Shown here piece by piece: positions 1 to 6,143 of a stretch of 13,514 nt of DNA (its first letter is position 1; each line of letters begins with the position of its first letter). The translations under genes were made by a program, and so were the position numbers. The stretch comes from Gemmatimonas sp. (GTDB lineage: Bacteria > Gemmatimonadota > Gemmatimonadetes > Gemmatimonadales > Gemmatimonadaceae). The DNA lies in assembly GCF_031426495.1 (NCBI RefSeq), contig NZ_JANPLK010000055.1:1-13514 (forward strand), read 5' to 3'. The notes beneath the pieces are model-generated. The model saw nothing but the letters and a program-made list of their open reading frames with translations. It had not been told where the DNA came from and did not search any database.

Positions 1-2
1 CT

Positions 3-131
3 GATTTGTCCGCGTATACCCAACGCGATCTCGATCGGGTCGCCCACGAAGTGAATACGCGTCCGCGAAAAACCCTCGGCTTCCGCACGCCGGCAGCTAT
101 CTTCGCTGAGAGCGTTGCACCGACTCGTTGA
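3..131 (+). CDS. IS30-family transposase, C-terminal fragment
   Basis: The reading frame is open from the first base of the window and ends at TGA 129-131; about 42 codons are visible. The translation contains DLSAYTQRDLDRVAHEVN followed by RPRKTLGFRTPAAIF. This is the highly conserved tail of IS30-family DDE transposases (pattern D-L-S-x-Y/H-[ST]-Q-x-x-L-D, then N-x-R-P-R-K-T-L-G-[FW]-x-T-P). The catalytic DDE residues lie upstream of the window. The fragment is too short for a general ORF cutoff, but the motif is very specific. The protein would cut and join the ends of its own element. The 5' truncation comes from the window edge; nothing here shows that the gene is broken. Confidence 0.88.
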   Translation, partial: DLSAYTQRDLDRVAHEVNTRPRKTLGFRTPAAIFAESVAPTR

Positions 132-138
132 ATCCGCC
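114..138 (+). repeat. Putative IS30-family right terminal inverted repeat
   Basis: This 25-base segment overlaps the end of the transposase gene. It has GTTGC at 114-118 and TTGAATCCGCC at 128-138, spaced as in IS30-type right ends. The partner left repeat is outside the window, so the assignment rests on family resemblance recalled from knowledge, not on an observed pair. Confidence 0.55.
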
Positions 139-165
139 GTGTATAGTGCACAGAACTCAGCCAAC

Positions 166-272
166 ACAGTGTTCAGTGTCGAGCGACTTTGATGATGTAA
201 AAGCGCACGGGCCCTGTCGACACGATCGACAGGGCCCGCAGTTTTCCAAAGAGGCTCGACACTGAACACTGT
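166..272. repeat. Perfect 19-bp inverted repeat enclosing a hairpin
   Basis: Bases 166-184 (ACAGTGTTCAGTGTCGAGC) and 254-272 (GCTCGACACTGAACACTGT) are exact reverse complements. They flank a 13-bp perfect hairpin at 208-238. The whole structure could fold as a long cruciform or a two-storey RNA hairpin. It lies between the IS30 end and the 3' end of the leftward gene that stops at 356. The arms share CTGAAC and CACTG words with the tract just to the right, so the structure may belong to a dispersed intergenic repeat family. No coding potential was recognised. Confidence 0.85.
208..238. terminator. Bidirectional intrinsic terminator-like hairpin
   Basis: The arms CGGGCCCTGTCGA (208-220) and TCGACAGGGCCCG (226-238) are perfectly complementary over 13 bp with loop CACGA. 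TTTT follows closely on the plus strand (242-245). On the minus strand a TTTT also follows the stem (the AAAA run ending at 202). It lies about 120 bp past the stop of the leftward gene ending at 356, and past the rightward transposase, so it could end transcription from both sides. The stem is unusually long, and the T tracts are short and slightly displaced. Confidence 0.6.
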
Positions 273-276
273 CGTT

Positions 277-348
277 GCTGAACTCCGAGCACTCTACACG
301 GTCAGACGCCTGAACTCTGACCACTCGGCACTCAGCACTGATCAGTGC
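277..348. repeat. Degenerate CTGAAC/CACT short-word repeat tract
   Basis: The segment holds imperfect copies of one word set: CTGAACTCCGAGCACTC (279-295), CTGAACTCTGACCACTC (310-326), then GGCACTCAGCACTGATCAGTGC, whose end (335-348, GCACTGATCAGTGC) is a perfect 14-bp palindrome. The same words make up the arms of the inverted repeat at 166-272 and a copy near 151-160 (CAGAACTCAG). The tract is intergenic, with no plausible gene. Its function is unknown. Confidence 0.6.
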
Positions 349-355
349 CAACCCG

Positions 356-2152
356 CTATTTCCCGCCTTTGACTCGAATCACCTGCGTCGTGCTGTCCGT
401 CATTCCTGCCCCCGACACCATCAGCGTCAGCTGGTAGTCACCCGCCGGAACCTGCGGGAAGTTGATGGTCAGGCTGCGTCCCGGCCCGCCATCGGGGCGA
501 CCGTTGTCGTTGTACTTGATCGACACCGGCGTCACGGATTTCGAGAGACCGAACGAGCTGCCGAGTTTCTGCATGAAGCCGGCGCCCACGCGCGTCGCCC
601 GCAGCGACACTTGCAGCGGCTGTCCCGGTGATGCCTGACGGTACATCTCCCAGTAGATACCGATCGACGTACCACCCTCGATCTCGTTGCTGCCATACGC
701 TTGCAGCGCGTTGCGATCGAGCATCGGCGTGGCCGATACATCGCCGCGCTGCAGCAGCAAGTATTCCGACAGGCGTGTACCAGCCGGCAACGGCGTGATC
801 ACCGTACGCACGCGCGCGGCGCGCTTGCCGACCGGCGCCAGCACTTCGAGACTGGCCAGCATCGGTGACGGGACCGGCAGCAGGAGTGCGCCGTTGGCTT
901 GCGCGCTATCGCGCTTGGCCTGCAGCGGCTCGCGTCCATCGAATGCATCGAGCGTGAGCGCCGCGGTGTACGGCGCACGGCCCATCTCGAGCTCGCGCAT
1001 CAAGCGGTATCCGCCAGCCACGATCGTGGTGTCACCGCGCAAGAAACGCGCAAACTGATTCGGCAACGCGCCGAAGCCGGTGGCAAAGCGCGGAGCGTAG
1101 CGCATGCGCGCCTTCTGGCGTCGCGGATTCCAATCGCCGGGGGTGGCCGACAACGGCTTGGCGATCGCTTCGACCGTCGCCATGAAGTCGTAGCTCGGCG
1201 TCGGTTCGTGGCCGATCACCGAGGGCGGACGCGGATCGGCCACACCACCGTTCTGCACCGACCACGCCGTGGGCCAGCCGTAGCGCATCTGCGATTCGAG
1301 CAGATCGTCACCCCACTGTAAATCGTACGGAATGCGGGCCAGCGAATGCACGCGCGACATCGTGCGTCGCGCGTAGAGTTCGTTCTGAATGTCGTTGGAC
1401 GGAATCATCCACAGCGGCTGCGCGAGACGCAGCACGCGCGCGTTCTCGGCGGCACGGTTGGCGCACGGCGTGGCCTTGTACGCCGCGTGCACGGTGGGAT
1501 CGAGCCACCAGGAGAGGTCGGTCCACGTGCATTGTTGCGCGACCGGCATCGCGGCGAGCGCGCGCGCAAACGCGGCGGTGGCGTCCTTGTGCTGATTCGC
1601 GTTGTGCAGCGCGAGGCCCTCGAGCGCCTCGCACCACCACGGCGTGCCCTTGCAGGAACGCGCCGCGCTGATCGCCACATCGCGCTGCTCCGACTCGATC
1701 GCGTAGCGCACACGCATGCCGTTCACCCAATCGTCCTTCGGGTCGGCCGCTTGTGCTTGCGCCAGCAACTCCAGCAACTGTTCGCGTTCGAGCTTCGCGT
1801 CATTGCGTTCGGCCGGCGGCGGGACGTCGCCGTTGTTGTTCCAGTAGCAGATGCGCCCCAGCGGGACTTCGCACGACGCATCGGCACCGCCGTTGTAGAA
1901 GCGCAGTCCGGTGCGGTGGTTGCGCTCGAATCCGTCTTGCATGGTGCGCGCCTGTGAGCCGAGTGAGCTCATCGTGGCCGGATTGCCGCGCAAGGGATCG
2001 GGCGGAAGACTCGCCATACCGCCGACGAGCGGAGGCCGCGTGGTATCAGTCGGCGGCTGCGTCGGCGGCGCCTGCGCCGACAACACGGGCAACCACGCCG
2101 CCGACAGCGACGTGAGGATAGCGAGCGCCCACGAGAGCCGCGCGGCGGACAT
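356..2152 (-). CDS. Exported protein of unknown function with TPR-like region
   Basis: I do not recognise a named family. The frame is open upstream to a GTG at 2254. I chose ATG at 2152 because it places a standard signal peptide at the very N-terminus (hydrophobic residues 8-24, cleavage near SAQA at 25-28), giving 598 residues. A Pro/Thr-rich linker follows (28-41). Residues about 118-202 are helical and TPR-like (ALEGLALHNANQHKDATAAFARAL). Six cysteines in the N-terminal half (94, 102, 167, 174, 208, 230) fit periplasmic disulfides. The second half looks beta-rich and ends in a domain resembling an Ig-like or GWxTD-type periplasmic fold (FPQVPAGDYQLTLMVSG). No Shine-Dalgarno sequence is clear before 2152, so the start is uncertain. 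The longer form would add an Arg-rich stretch of about 34 residues. It lies 171 bp downstream of the barrel gene on the same strand. Confidence 0.75.
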   Translation of the reverse strand: MSAARLSWALAILTSLSAAWLPVLSAQAPPTQPPTDTTRPPLVGGMASLPPDPLRGNPATMSSLGSQARTMQDGFERNHRTGLRFYNGGADASCEVPLGRICYWNNNGDVPPPAERNDAKLEREQLLELLAQAQAADPKDDWVNGMRVRYAIESEQRDVAISAARSCKGTPWWCEALEGLALHNANQHKDATAAFARALAAMPVAQQCTWTDLSWWLDPTVHAAYKATPCANRAAENARVLRLAQPLWMIPSNDIQNELYARRTMSRVHSLARIPYDLQWGDDLLESQMRYGWPTAWSVQNGGVADPRPPSVIGHEPTPSYDFMATVEAIAKPLSATPGDWNPRRQKARMRYAPRFATGFGALPNQFARFLRGDTTIVAGGYRLMRELEMGRAPYTAALTLDAFDGREPLQAKRDSAQANGALLLPVPSPMLASLEVLAPVGKRAARVRTVITPLPAGTRLSEYLLLQRGDVSATPMLDRNALQAYGSNEIEGGTSIGIYWEMYRQASPGQPLQVSLRATRVGAGFMQKLGSSFGLSKSVTPVSIKYNDNGRPDGGPGRSLTINFPQVPAGDYQLTLMVSGAGMTDSTTQVIRVKGGK

Positions 2153-2323
2153 GTACCGGCGGCGCGCGATCTGATTGACCAAGGGCCTGCTCCTGAGAGA
2201 AATCGACAGCGCGCCGCGCGACCGGTAGCGGTCGGCGCGGCGCCTCATCGACACGACATCGAGGCGCCCGAATGACTCGAGACGCGTCGTGCGAAGTTAA
2301 CGCCCGGAGGAGCGCCCCGGGAT

Positions 2324-3004
2324 TCAGAAGGTCAACTTCACCCCGGCTGTGAGCGCCCAGTTGTGCGCGAGATTCCCCTCGGCACGGAAGCCCACCGCAT
2401 CCTCCGAATTGAATCGGCTCACCCAGTCCTTTGCCTGCACCCGAAGGGCAAAGCGCTCGGCCACACCGATATCAAGACCTACCCCGCCGGTATAGGCAAT
2501 GTTCGAAGCTCGCACGTCGAACAGAGAGTTCTTGATGTCGTTCGTGAGTCCACCGATACCGAGCTGCACGAACGGTGCGATGCCGACCTTCTTGCCGGGA
2601 AGCCCGCCAAGCTCGAGGCCGGCGTCGTAGAGCCACGTCTTCACAGTCCCCACATTGACACCACCCAGCAGCGGCAACCCTATGCGCAGGTCGCCCGACG
2701 CGTAGGCCAGATTGCCGACCAACGCGATGCCCTTGGTGAGCGGAATACTGGCCTGTCCGCCAACCATCGGCGCGTTCGTGGTCGACAGGCTCGTGCCGAT
2801 CGGGCCGTCATACCAGTTGCCGGTGATCAAGTACCCAGCGTAAGGGGTCAGGGTGGCTCCGACGCCCGTCTGCGCCTTCGCCGTGGGCGCTACGAGCACC
2901 GTGGCCAGCAAGGACGACGCAACGACGACGGCCAATGTACGGAACGCCGAGGTAGCACGCGGAAGCGAATCGGTGCGAATCGCGGTGCGGACGGAATACG
3001 ACAT
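2324..3004 (-). CDS. Predicted outer-membrane beta-barrel protein
   Basis: The product has 226 residues. A long basic N-terminus precedes a hydrophobic segment (about 24-40) and a likely cleavage after PTAKA (residue 44). The mature part alternates short amphipathic strands rich in Gly, Leu and aromatic residues (VGATLTPYAGYLITGNW, ALVGNLAYASGDLRIG, FALRVQAKDWVSRF) and ends WALTAGVKLTF. A terminal Phe is the usual outer-membrane targeting signal for BAM-inserted barrels. The length suits an 8-strand OmpA/OmpW-like barrel with no extra domain. The start is well supported by GGAG at 3012-3015, seven bases before the ATG. Its role cannot be told from sequence: small porin, structural barrel or adhesin-like protein are all possible. 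Confidence 0.8.
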   Translation of the reverse strand: MSYSVRTAIRTDSLPRATSAFRTLAVVVASSLLATVLVAPTAKAQTGVGATLTPYAGYLITGNWYDGPIGTSLSTTNAPMVGGQASIPLTKGIALVGNLAYASGDLRIGLPLLGGVNVGTVKTWLYDAGLELGGLPGKKVGIAPFVQLGIGGLTNDIKNSLFDVRASNIAYTGGVGLDIGVAERFALRVQAKDWVSRFNSEDAVGFRAEGNLAHNWALTAGVKLTF

Positions 3005-3011
3005 AGCTGAT

Positions 3012-3015
3012 CTCC
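3012..3015 (-). promoter_or_regulatory. Ribosome binding site of the beta-barrel gene
   Basis: GGAG on the minus strand lies 7 bases upstream of the ATG at 3004-3002. This fixes the start and therefore the long basic n-region of the signal peptide. Confidence 0.65.
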
Positions 3016-3153
3016 AGAAGGTGACGTCCTCTCCAGGTGCATGTCGCGGACCGCCGTGTGCGCCCCGTGCCGCGTGCGGCGGTGGCTGTGGTCAAGGCAT
3101 TGCGGGCACTCGACTTATCTGTCGCTCACCGAACGGCCGCTCGCTCCGGAAAT

Positions 3154-3187
3154 CAGACGAGCGTCCCCAAAAGAGGACGCTCGTCTG
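3154..3187 (-). terminator. Hairpin terminator downstream of terC-like gene
   Basis: CAGACGAGCGTCC (3154-3166) and GGACGCTCGTCTG (3175-3187) form a perfect 13-bp stem with an 8-base loop. It starts 30 bp beyond the stop codon of the leftward TerC-family gene. Only a weak ATTT follows on the minus strand and there is no T tract on the plus strand, so it is either a poor intrinsic terminator or a stabilising 3' hairpin. It separates the TerC gene from the barrel gene. Confidence 0.6.
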
Positions 3188-3216
3188 TACCAACCGACCG
3201 ACATCCGACCAGCCGC

Positions 3217-3972
3217 CTATTCGTCGTCCGGCGGCTGCGGCACCCCTCTCAGTTGCACGGCCTCAGACTTCGTGCGCGCGCGGATGTTGAGCATCTCCAC
3301 GATCACGGAGAAGGCCATCGCCATGTACGTGTACCCCTTCGAGATATGCTGTCCGAATCCCTCCGCCACGAGGTTCGTGCCGATCAGCACGAGGAACGAC
3401 AGGGCCAGCATCTTCACGGTGGGGTGCTTGTCCACGAAGTCGCTGATGGGCGTGGCAGCGAAAAGCATGACGCCAAGAGCGATCACGTTGGCCGCGATCA
3501 TGATGATCACGCTGTCGGCCATGCCCACGGCGGTGATCACCGAGTCGAGCGAGAAGACGATGTCGATGACCGCGATCTGCGCCACGGTGGCCCAGAGCGA
3601 GTTGCCTCCCCTGCTCGTCGTGGACGACTCCTCCGGCCCTTCGAGCTTGCTGTGGATTTCCAGCGTGGCTTTGCCGATCAGGAACAGGCCGCCCACGATC
3701 AGAATGAGGTCGCGTCCAGACACGGCGCGTCCGATGACCGTGAACAACGGCTCGGTGAGGCGCATGACCCAGGTGATCGACAGCAACAGCGCCACGCGTG
3801 ACAGAAAGGCGCCCATGAGGCCGAACCGGCGGGCCTTCGGCTGATCCACCGGTGACAGCTTCCCGGCCAGGATCGAGATGAAGATGATATTGTCGATGCC
3901 GAGGACGACTTCGAGCACCGAAAGCGTCAGCAGGGAAATCCACGCCTGCGGATCAGAGAGCAGATCGATCAT
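3217..3972 (-). CDS. TerC-family integral membrane protein
   Basis: The product has 251 residues and about seven hydrophobic segments. It carries the two family signatures: EVVLGIDNIIFISIL at 21-35 and DIVFSLDSVITAVGMAD at 137-153, each with an acidic residue in a membrane helix (D27, D143), followed by a third conserved segment (FLVLIGTNLVAEGF). TerC/Alx/YgdQ-type proteins are linked to metal ion, especially manganese, homeostasis and in some hosts to tellurite resistance. Recent work on the family supports metal export, often for loading secreted enzymes. The hydrophilic loop at about 109-124 separates two halves related in sequence. No other tellurite (ter) genes are present, so metal transport is likelier than tellurite resistance. 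It is divergent from queC with only 30 bp between start codons and has no visible Shine-Dalgarno sequence. Confidence 0.9.
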   Translation of the reverse strand: MIDLLSDPQAWISLLTLSVLEVVLGIDNIIFISILAGKLSPVDQPKARRFGLMGAFLSRVALLLSITWVMRLTEPLFTVIGRAVSGRDLILIVGGLFLIGKATLEIHSKLEGPEESSTTSRGGNSLWATVAQIAVIDIVFSLDSVITAVGMADSVIIMIAANVIALGVMLFAATPISDFVDKHPTVKMLALSFLVLIGTNLVAEGFGQHISKGYTYMAMAFSVIVEMLNIRARTKSEAVQLRGVPQPPDDE

Positions 3973-3978
3973 TGGGAC

Positions 3979-3984
3979 AACTTA
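3979..3984 (-). promoter_or_regulatory. Candidate -10 element of terC-like gene (leaderless)
   Basis: TAAGTT on the minus strand ends exactly 6 bases before the ATG of the TerC-family gene, so transcription would start at or next to the A of the start codon. This agrees with the absence of a Shine-Dalgarno sequence. The match is to the TAnnnT core only, and no clear -35 was found. Confidence 0.35.
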
Positions 3985-3990
3985 ATTGGC

Positions 3991-3996
3991 TATCTT
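3991..3996 (+). promoter_or_regulatory. Candidate -10 element of queC (leaderless)
   Basis: TATCTT ends exactly 6 bases before the queC ATG at 4003, in an AT-rich island within GC-rich DNA. No Shine-Dalgarno sequence lies in the 30-bp gap, so the mRNA is probably leaderless. No clear -35 hexamer is seen at 17 bp spacing. A preQ1 riboswitch is excluded for this promoter because there is no leader. Confidence 0.42.
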
Positions 3997-4002
3997 TCGT
4001 AA

Positions 4003-4758
4003 ATGTCTGCCCTCTCGACCACTGCCGCGTCGCCCAACGCCGCGTCGCCCAACGCTCCTTCGATTGTTCGTCCCGCCGTCGTGTTGTTGTCTGGCGGTCT
4101 CGACTCCACGACCGTGCTGGCCGTGGCACGGCGGGAGGGCTTCACGCCGTACGCGATGACCTTTCGCTATGGCCAGCGCCATTCCCTCGAGATCGATGCC
4201 GCCCGCCGCGTCGCGGCCGCTCACGGCGTCGCGAAGCACGTGGTCGTGGACATTGACTTGCGGCAATGGGGCGGCTCGGCCCTCACGGCCGATGTCGACG
4301 TGCCTAAGGATCGGGACGTCGAGCATCCGACCGACGAGATCCCGGTCACCTACGTGCCGGCGCGCAACACGATCTTTCTGTCGTTCGCGCTTGCCTGGGC
4401 GGAGACGCTCGACGCGCAGGCCATCTTCATTGGCGTGAATGCGCTCGACTACTCCGGCTACCCCGACTGTCGGCCGGAGTACATCGCGGCGTTCGAACAG
4501 ATGGCGAATCTGGCGACCCGCGCCGGCGTCGAGGGGACGCAGCGGCTCAAGATCCACGCGCCCCTGCAGCACCTGAGCAAGGCAGACATTGTTCGCCTTG
4601 GCCAGGAGCTCGGCGTGGATTATGCCATCACCACGAGCTGTTACGACCCAGCGCCTGAGGGAACGGCCTGCGGTCACTGTGATGCCTGTCAGCTCAGGTT
4701 GCGCGGTTTCGCGGAAGCTGGATCGGCCGATCCAATTGCGTACGCGGCTGGAGCCTGA
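4003..4758 (+). CDS. queC: 7-cyano-7-deazaguanine synthase QueC
   Basis: QueC converts 7-carboxy-7-deazaguanine to preQ0 using ATP and ammonia. It follows QueE in queuosine/archaeosine-type deazaguanine synthesis, in the cytoplasm. The 251 residues show the PP-loop ATP-pyrophosphatase motif LLSGGLDSTTVLA (about 29-41), the family segment PARNTIFLSFALAWAE, IFIGVNALDYSGYPDCRPEY, and a C-terminal zinc site with four cysteines (TTSCYDP, then ACGHCDACQLR). The N-terminus is about 24 residues longer than typical QueC and contains a 15-bp direct repeat coding AASPNAASPN. No later ATG or GTG precedes the PP-loop at a sensible distance, so 4003 is the best start. queE follows after 3 bp. Confidence 0.96.
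   Translation: MSALSTTAASPNAASPNAPSIVRPAVVLLSGGLDSTTVLAVARREGFTPYAMTFRYGQRHSLEIDAARRVAAAHGVAKHVVVDIDLRQWGGSALTADVDVPKDRDVEHPTDEIPVTYVPARNTIFLSFALAWAETLDAQAIFIGVNALDYSGYPDCRPEYIAAFEQMANLATRAGVEGTQRLKIHAPLQHLSKADIVRLGQELGVDYAITTSCYDPAPEGTACGHCDACQLRLRGFAEAGSADPIAYAAGA
4024..4053 (+). repeat. 15-bp perfect tandem duplication in queC 5' end
   Basis: The unit GCCGCGTCGCCCAAC occurs twice head to tail and codes for AASPN twice. It lies in the non-conserved N-terminal extension before the PP-loop, so it is probably a neutral slippage product. An in-frame copy-number change would not disturb the enzyme. Confidence 0.8.
4750..4753 (+). promoter_or_regulatory. Ribosome binding site of queE inside queC
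   Basis: GGAG within the last queC codons lies 8 bases before the queE ATG at 4762. With the 3-bp intergenic gap, this suggests translational coupling of the two genes. Confidence 0.55.
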
Positions 4759-4761
4759 GCC

Positions 4762-5400
4762 ATGGCGTACACTGTTCGCGAATGCTTCTATACGCTCCAG
4801 GGAGAAGGTGTGCAGGCGGGACGTGCGGCAGTGTTCTGCCGATTTTCCGGGTGCAATCTGTGGACGGGGCGCGAGGCCGACCGCGCTACGGCCGTATGCA
4901 CCTTCTGTGATACGGACTTCGTGGGAGTTGGACCCGACGGCGGCAAATTCACCACGGCGACCGAACTCGCGACTTTCGTGAAAAGCCGTTGGCCGGCCGA
5001 CGCGCCGGCCAGTGTGCGCCCGTTCGTGGTCTGCACCGGCGGCGAGCCGTTGCTCCAGCTGGACCACGCGGCGGTGGCGGCCCTGCACGCCGAGGGGTTC
5101 GAGATCGCCGTGGAGACCAACGGCACCCAGTCGCCGCCGCAGGGGCTGGACTGGATCTGCGTAAGCCCCAAGGCCCAAGCCCCGCTCGTGCTGACCTCCG
5201 GCGATGAGCTCAAACTGGTGTACCCGCAACCCACGGCCATGCCGGAGCGCTTTGCGGGGCTCGCCTTCCGTCACTTCCTGCTGCAGCCGATGGACGGACC
5301 GCAGGCGGCCGAGAACACGGCCGCGGCCTTGGCCTACTGCCTGGCGCACCCGCAGTGGCGGCTGTCGGTGCAGACCCACAAGGCGCTCGGAATCCGGTAG
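4762..5400 (+). CDS. queE: 7-carboxy-7-deazaguanine synthase QueE (radical SAM)
   Basis: QueE rearranges 6-carboxy-tetrahydropterin to 7-carboxy-7-deazaguanine with S-adenosylmethionine, a 4Fe-4S cluster and magnesium; its product is the QueC substrate. The 212 residues start with the substrate motif FYTLQGEG and carry a modified radical-SAM cluster motif: Cys, 14 residues, CTFC (CX14CX2C), the longer-insert form known from some QueE proteins, rather than the canonical CX3CX2C. Next come VCTGGEPLLQLD (SAM-binding GGEP), VETNGT, CVSPK, ELKLVY and FLLQPMDGP near the C-terminus. Length and motifs are complete. The queC stop lies 3 bp upstream, so the genes form an operon. queD and queF are not in the window, so whether the end product is queuosine or a modified DNA base cannot be told here. 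Confidence 0.96.
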   Translation: MAYTVRECFYTLQGEGVQAGRAAVFCRFSGCNLWTGREADRATAVCTFCDTDFVGVGPDGGKFTTATELATFVKSRWPADAPASVRPFVVCTGGEPLLQLDHAAVAALHAEGFEIAVETNGTQSPPQGLDWICVSPKAQAPLVLTSGDELKLVYPQPTAMPERFAGLAFRHFLLQPMDGPQAAENTAAALAYCLAHPQWRLSVQTHKALGIR

Positions 5401-5451
5401 CCGAGAGGGCGAGAACGCCGGGGCCCAGGGTGAACCGAAGGTTTCCCGCAT

Positions 5452-5460
5452 TGTGATAAT
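5452..5460 (+). promoter_or_regulatory. Possible extended -10 promoter before NlpC/P60 gene
   Basis: TGTGATAAT fits an extended -10 (TG, one base, GATAAT) in the 137-bp gap after queE. It would give a leader of about 70 bases before the GTG at 5538. No convincing -35 lies at 17 bp. Read-through from queE is also possible because no strong terminator follows that gene. Confidence 0.3.
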
Positions 5461-5537
5461 CGCCGGTAGCGTGACGGCCATGGCTGGGCTAGGTTCCTCG
5501 CTCCGGACCGAACTCGCCCCCCAGAGCACCGCGTATC

Positions 5538-6113
5538 GTGATATCACTCTCGCGCCAATTGCTTTCGATCAGCCTGTGTGGCGCGCTTGTCGCGCTCGCA
5601 CCACGCGTCGAAGGTCAGTCGGTCGAGAAGCTCGAGAGTCGGAAACCGTTCGCGGCGTGGAGTGCATCGGCGCAGAATCTGCGCGACTCAATCGTGGCGA
5701 AGGCGCGTGGTCAGATCGGCACTCGCTACAAGCTGGGCGGCACCAAGCCGAACCTCGCGCTTGACTGCAGCGGCCTCGTGAAGTACGTCATGGGCGCGCT
5801 TGACGTGATGCTTCCCCGTACGGCGCAGAAGCAAGCCACCGTCGGTCAGGAAGTGCCGAAGGATCTTGCCGCGCTCAAGCCGGGCGACCTGCTCACCTTC
5901 GGTCGAGGTAAGCGGATTTCGCATATCGGCATCTATGTGGGTGAAGGGCGTATGGTGCATGCCAGCACGTCCCAGCGCCGGGTGATCGAAACCCGTATCT
6001 CCGAGCGTTCGCCGCTCATTCGTCAGTGGAAGGGCGTGCGTCGCCTGGTCGGCGGGGCCGGCGCCCATATGCGGGATTCCCTCCTCGCCTTCGCCGACTC
6101 GCTCAAGCAGTAG
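5538..6113 (+). CDS. Exported NlpC/P60-family cell-wall hydrolase
   Basis: The product has 191 residues. The signal peptide spans about residues 1-26 (LLSISLCGALVALA, cleavage near VEGQ). The NlpC/P60 domain spans about 50-160: helix with AKARGQIGTRYKLGG, catalytic Cys in LDCSGLVKYV (C77), then LPRTAQKQ, LKPGDLLTF, catalytic His in ISHIGIYVG (H129) and the third polar residue in MVHAS (H141). Members are papain-like peptidases that cut peptide stems of peptidoglycan, usually D-gamma-glutamyl-meso-diaminopimelate bonds. No SH3, LysM or other wall-binding domain is attached, so it is a minimal periplasmic form. The start is a GTG with no clear Shine-Dalgarno sequence; it was chosen because it gives a complete signal peptide and no other start lies between it and the domain. 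Confidence 0.9.
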   Translation: MISLSRQLLSISLCGALVALAPRVEGQSVEKLESRKPFAAWSASAQNLRDSIVAKARGQIGTRYKLGGTKPNLALDCSGLVKYVMGALDVMLPRTAQKQATVGQEVPKDLAALKPGDLLTFGRGKRISHIGIYVGEGRMVHASTSQRRVIETRISERSPLIRQWKGVRRLVGGAGAHMRDSLLAFADSLKQ

Positions 6114-6143
6114 CGCGTCGTTCTTGTTGCAAAGCGATCGATC

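Larger units (their letters stand above)
1..138 (+). mobile_element. IS30-family insertion sequence, right end (truncated by window edge)
   Basis: The window starts inside an IS30-type element. Two things support this: the C-terminus of its transposase (3-131), and a terminal-repeat-like segment at 114-138 that starts GTTGC and ends TTGAATCCGCC. That segment follows the layout I recall for the IS30 right end (GTTGC, about ten bases, TTGAATC, then 3-4 terminal bases). The transposase stop codon lies inside the repeat, which is normal in this family. The left part of the element is outside the window, so intactness and target duplication cannot be judged. The boundary at 138 is an estimate and could be off by a few bases. 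Confidence 0.7.

Noticed and set aside
157..351. 64-codon minus-strand frame through the palindrome region
   Set aside because: It is made of repeat and hairpin sequence, has no ribosome binding site and no protein-like composition.
139..355. CRISPR array
   Set aside because: Repeats are short, degenerate, unequally spaced and partly inverted; no regular spacer pattern and no cas genes.
2302..2321. Terminator after the beta-barrel gene
   Set aside because: CCCGG/CCGGG gives only a 5-bp stem with a short TT after it on the minus strand; it could be chance in GC-rich DNA.
3217..3972. Tellurite resistance operon
   Set aside because: Only a TerC-family protein is present; no TerA, TerB, TerD or TerZ-like genes are seen, and TerC relatives commonly act alone in metal handling.
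3973..4002. preQ1 riboswitch upstream of queC
   Set aside because: The gap is 30 bp, too short for an aptamer plus expression platform, and the likely transcript is leaderless.
3982..5547. 521-codon open frame on the minus strand opposite queC and queE
   Set aside because: It runs antisense to two certain enzymes, its translation is Arg/Gly/His-rich low-order sequence with no recognisable motif, and long antisense frames are expected in GC-rich DNA.
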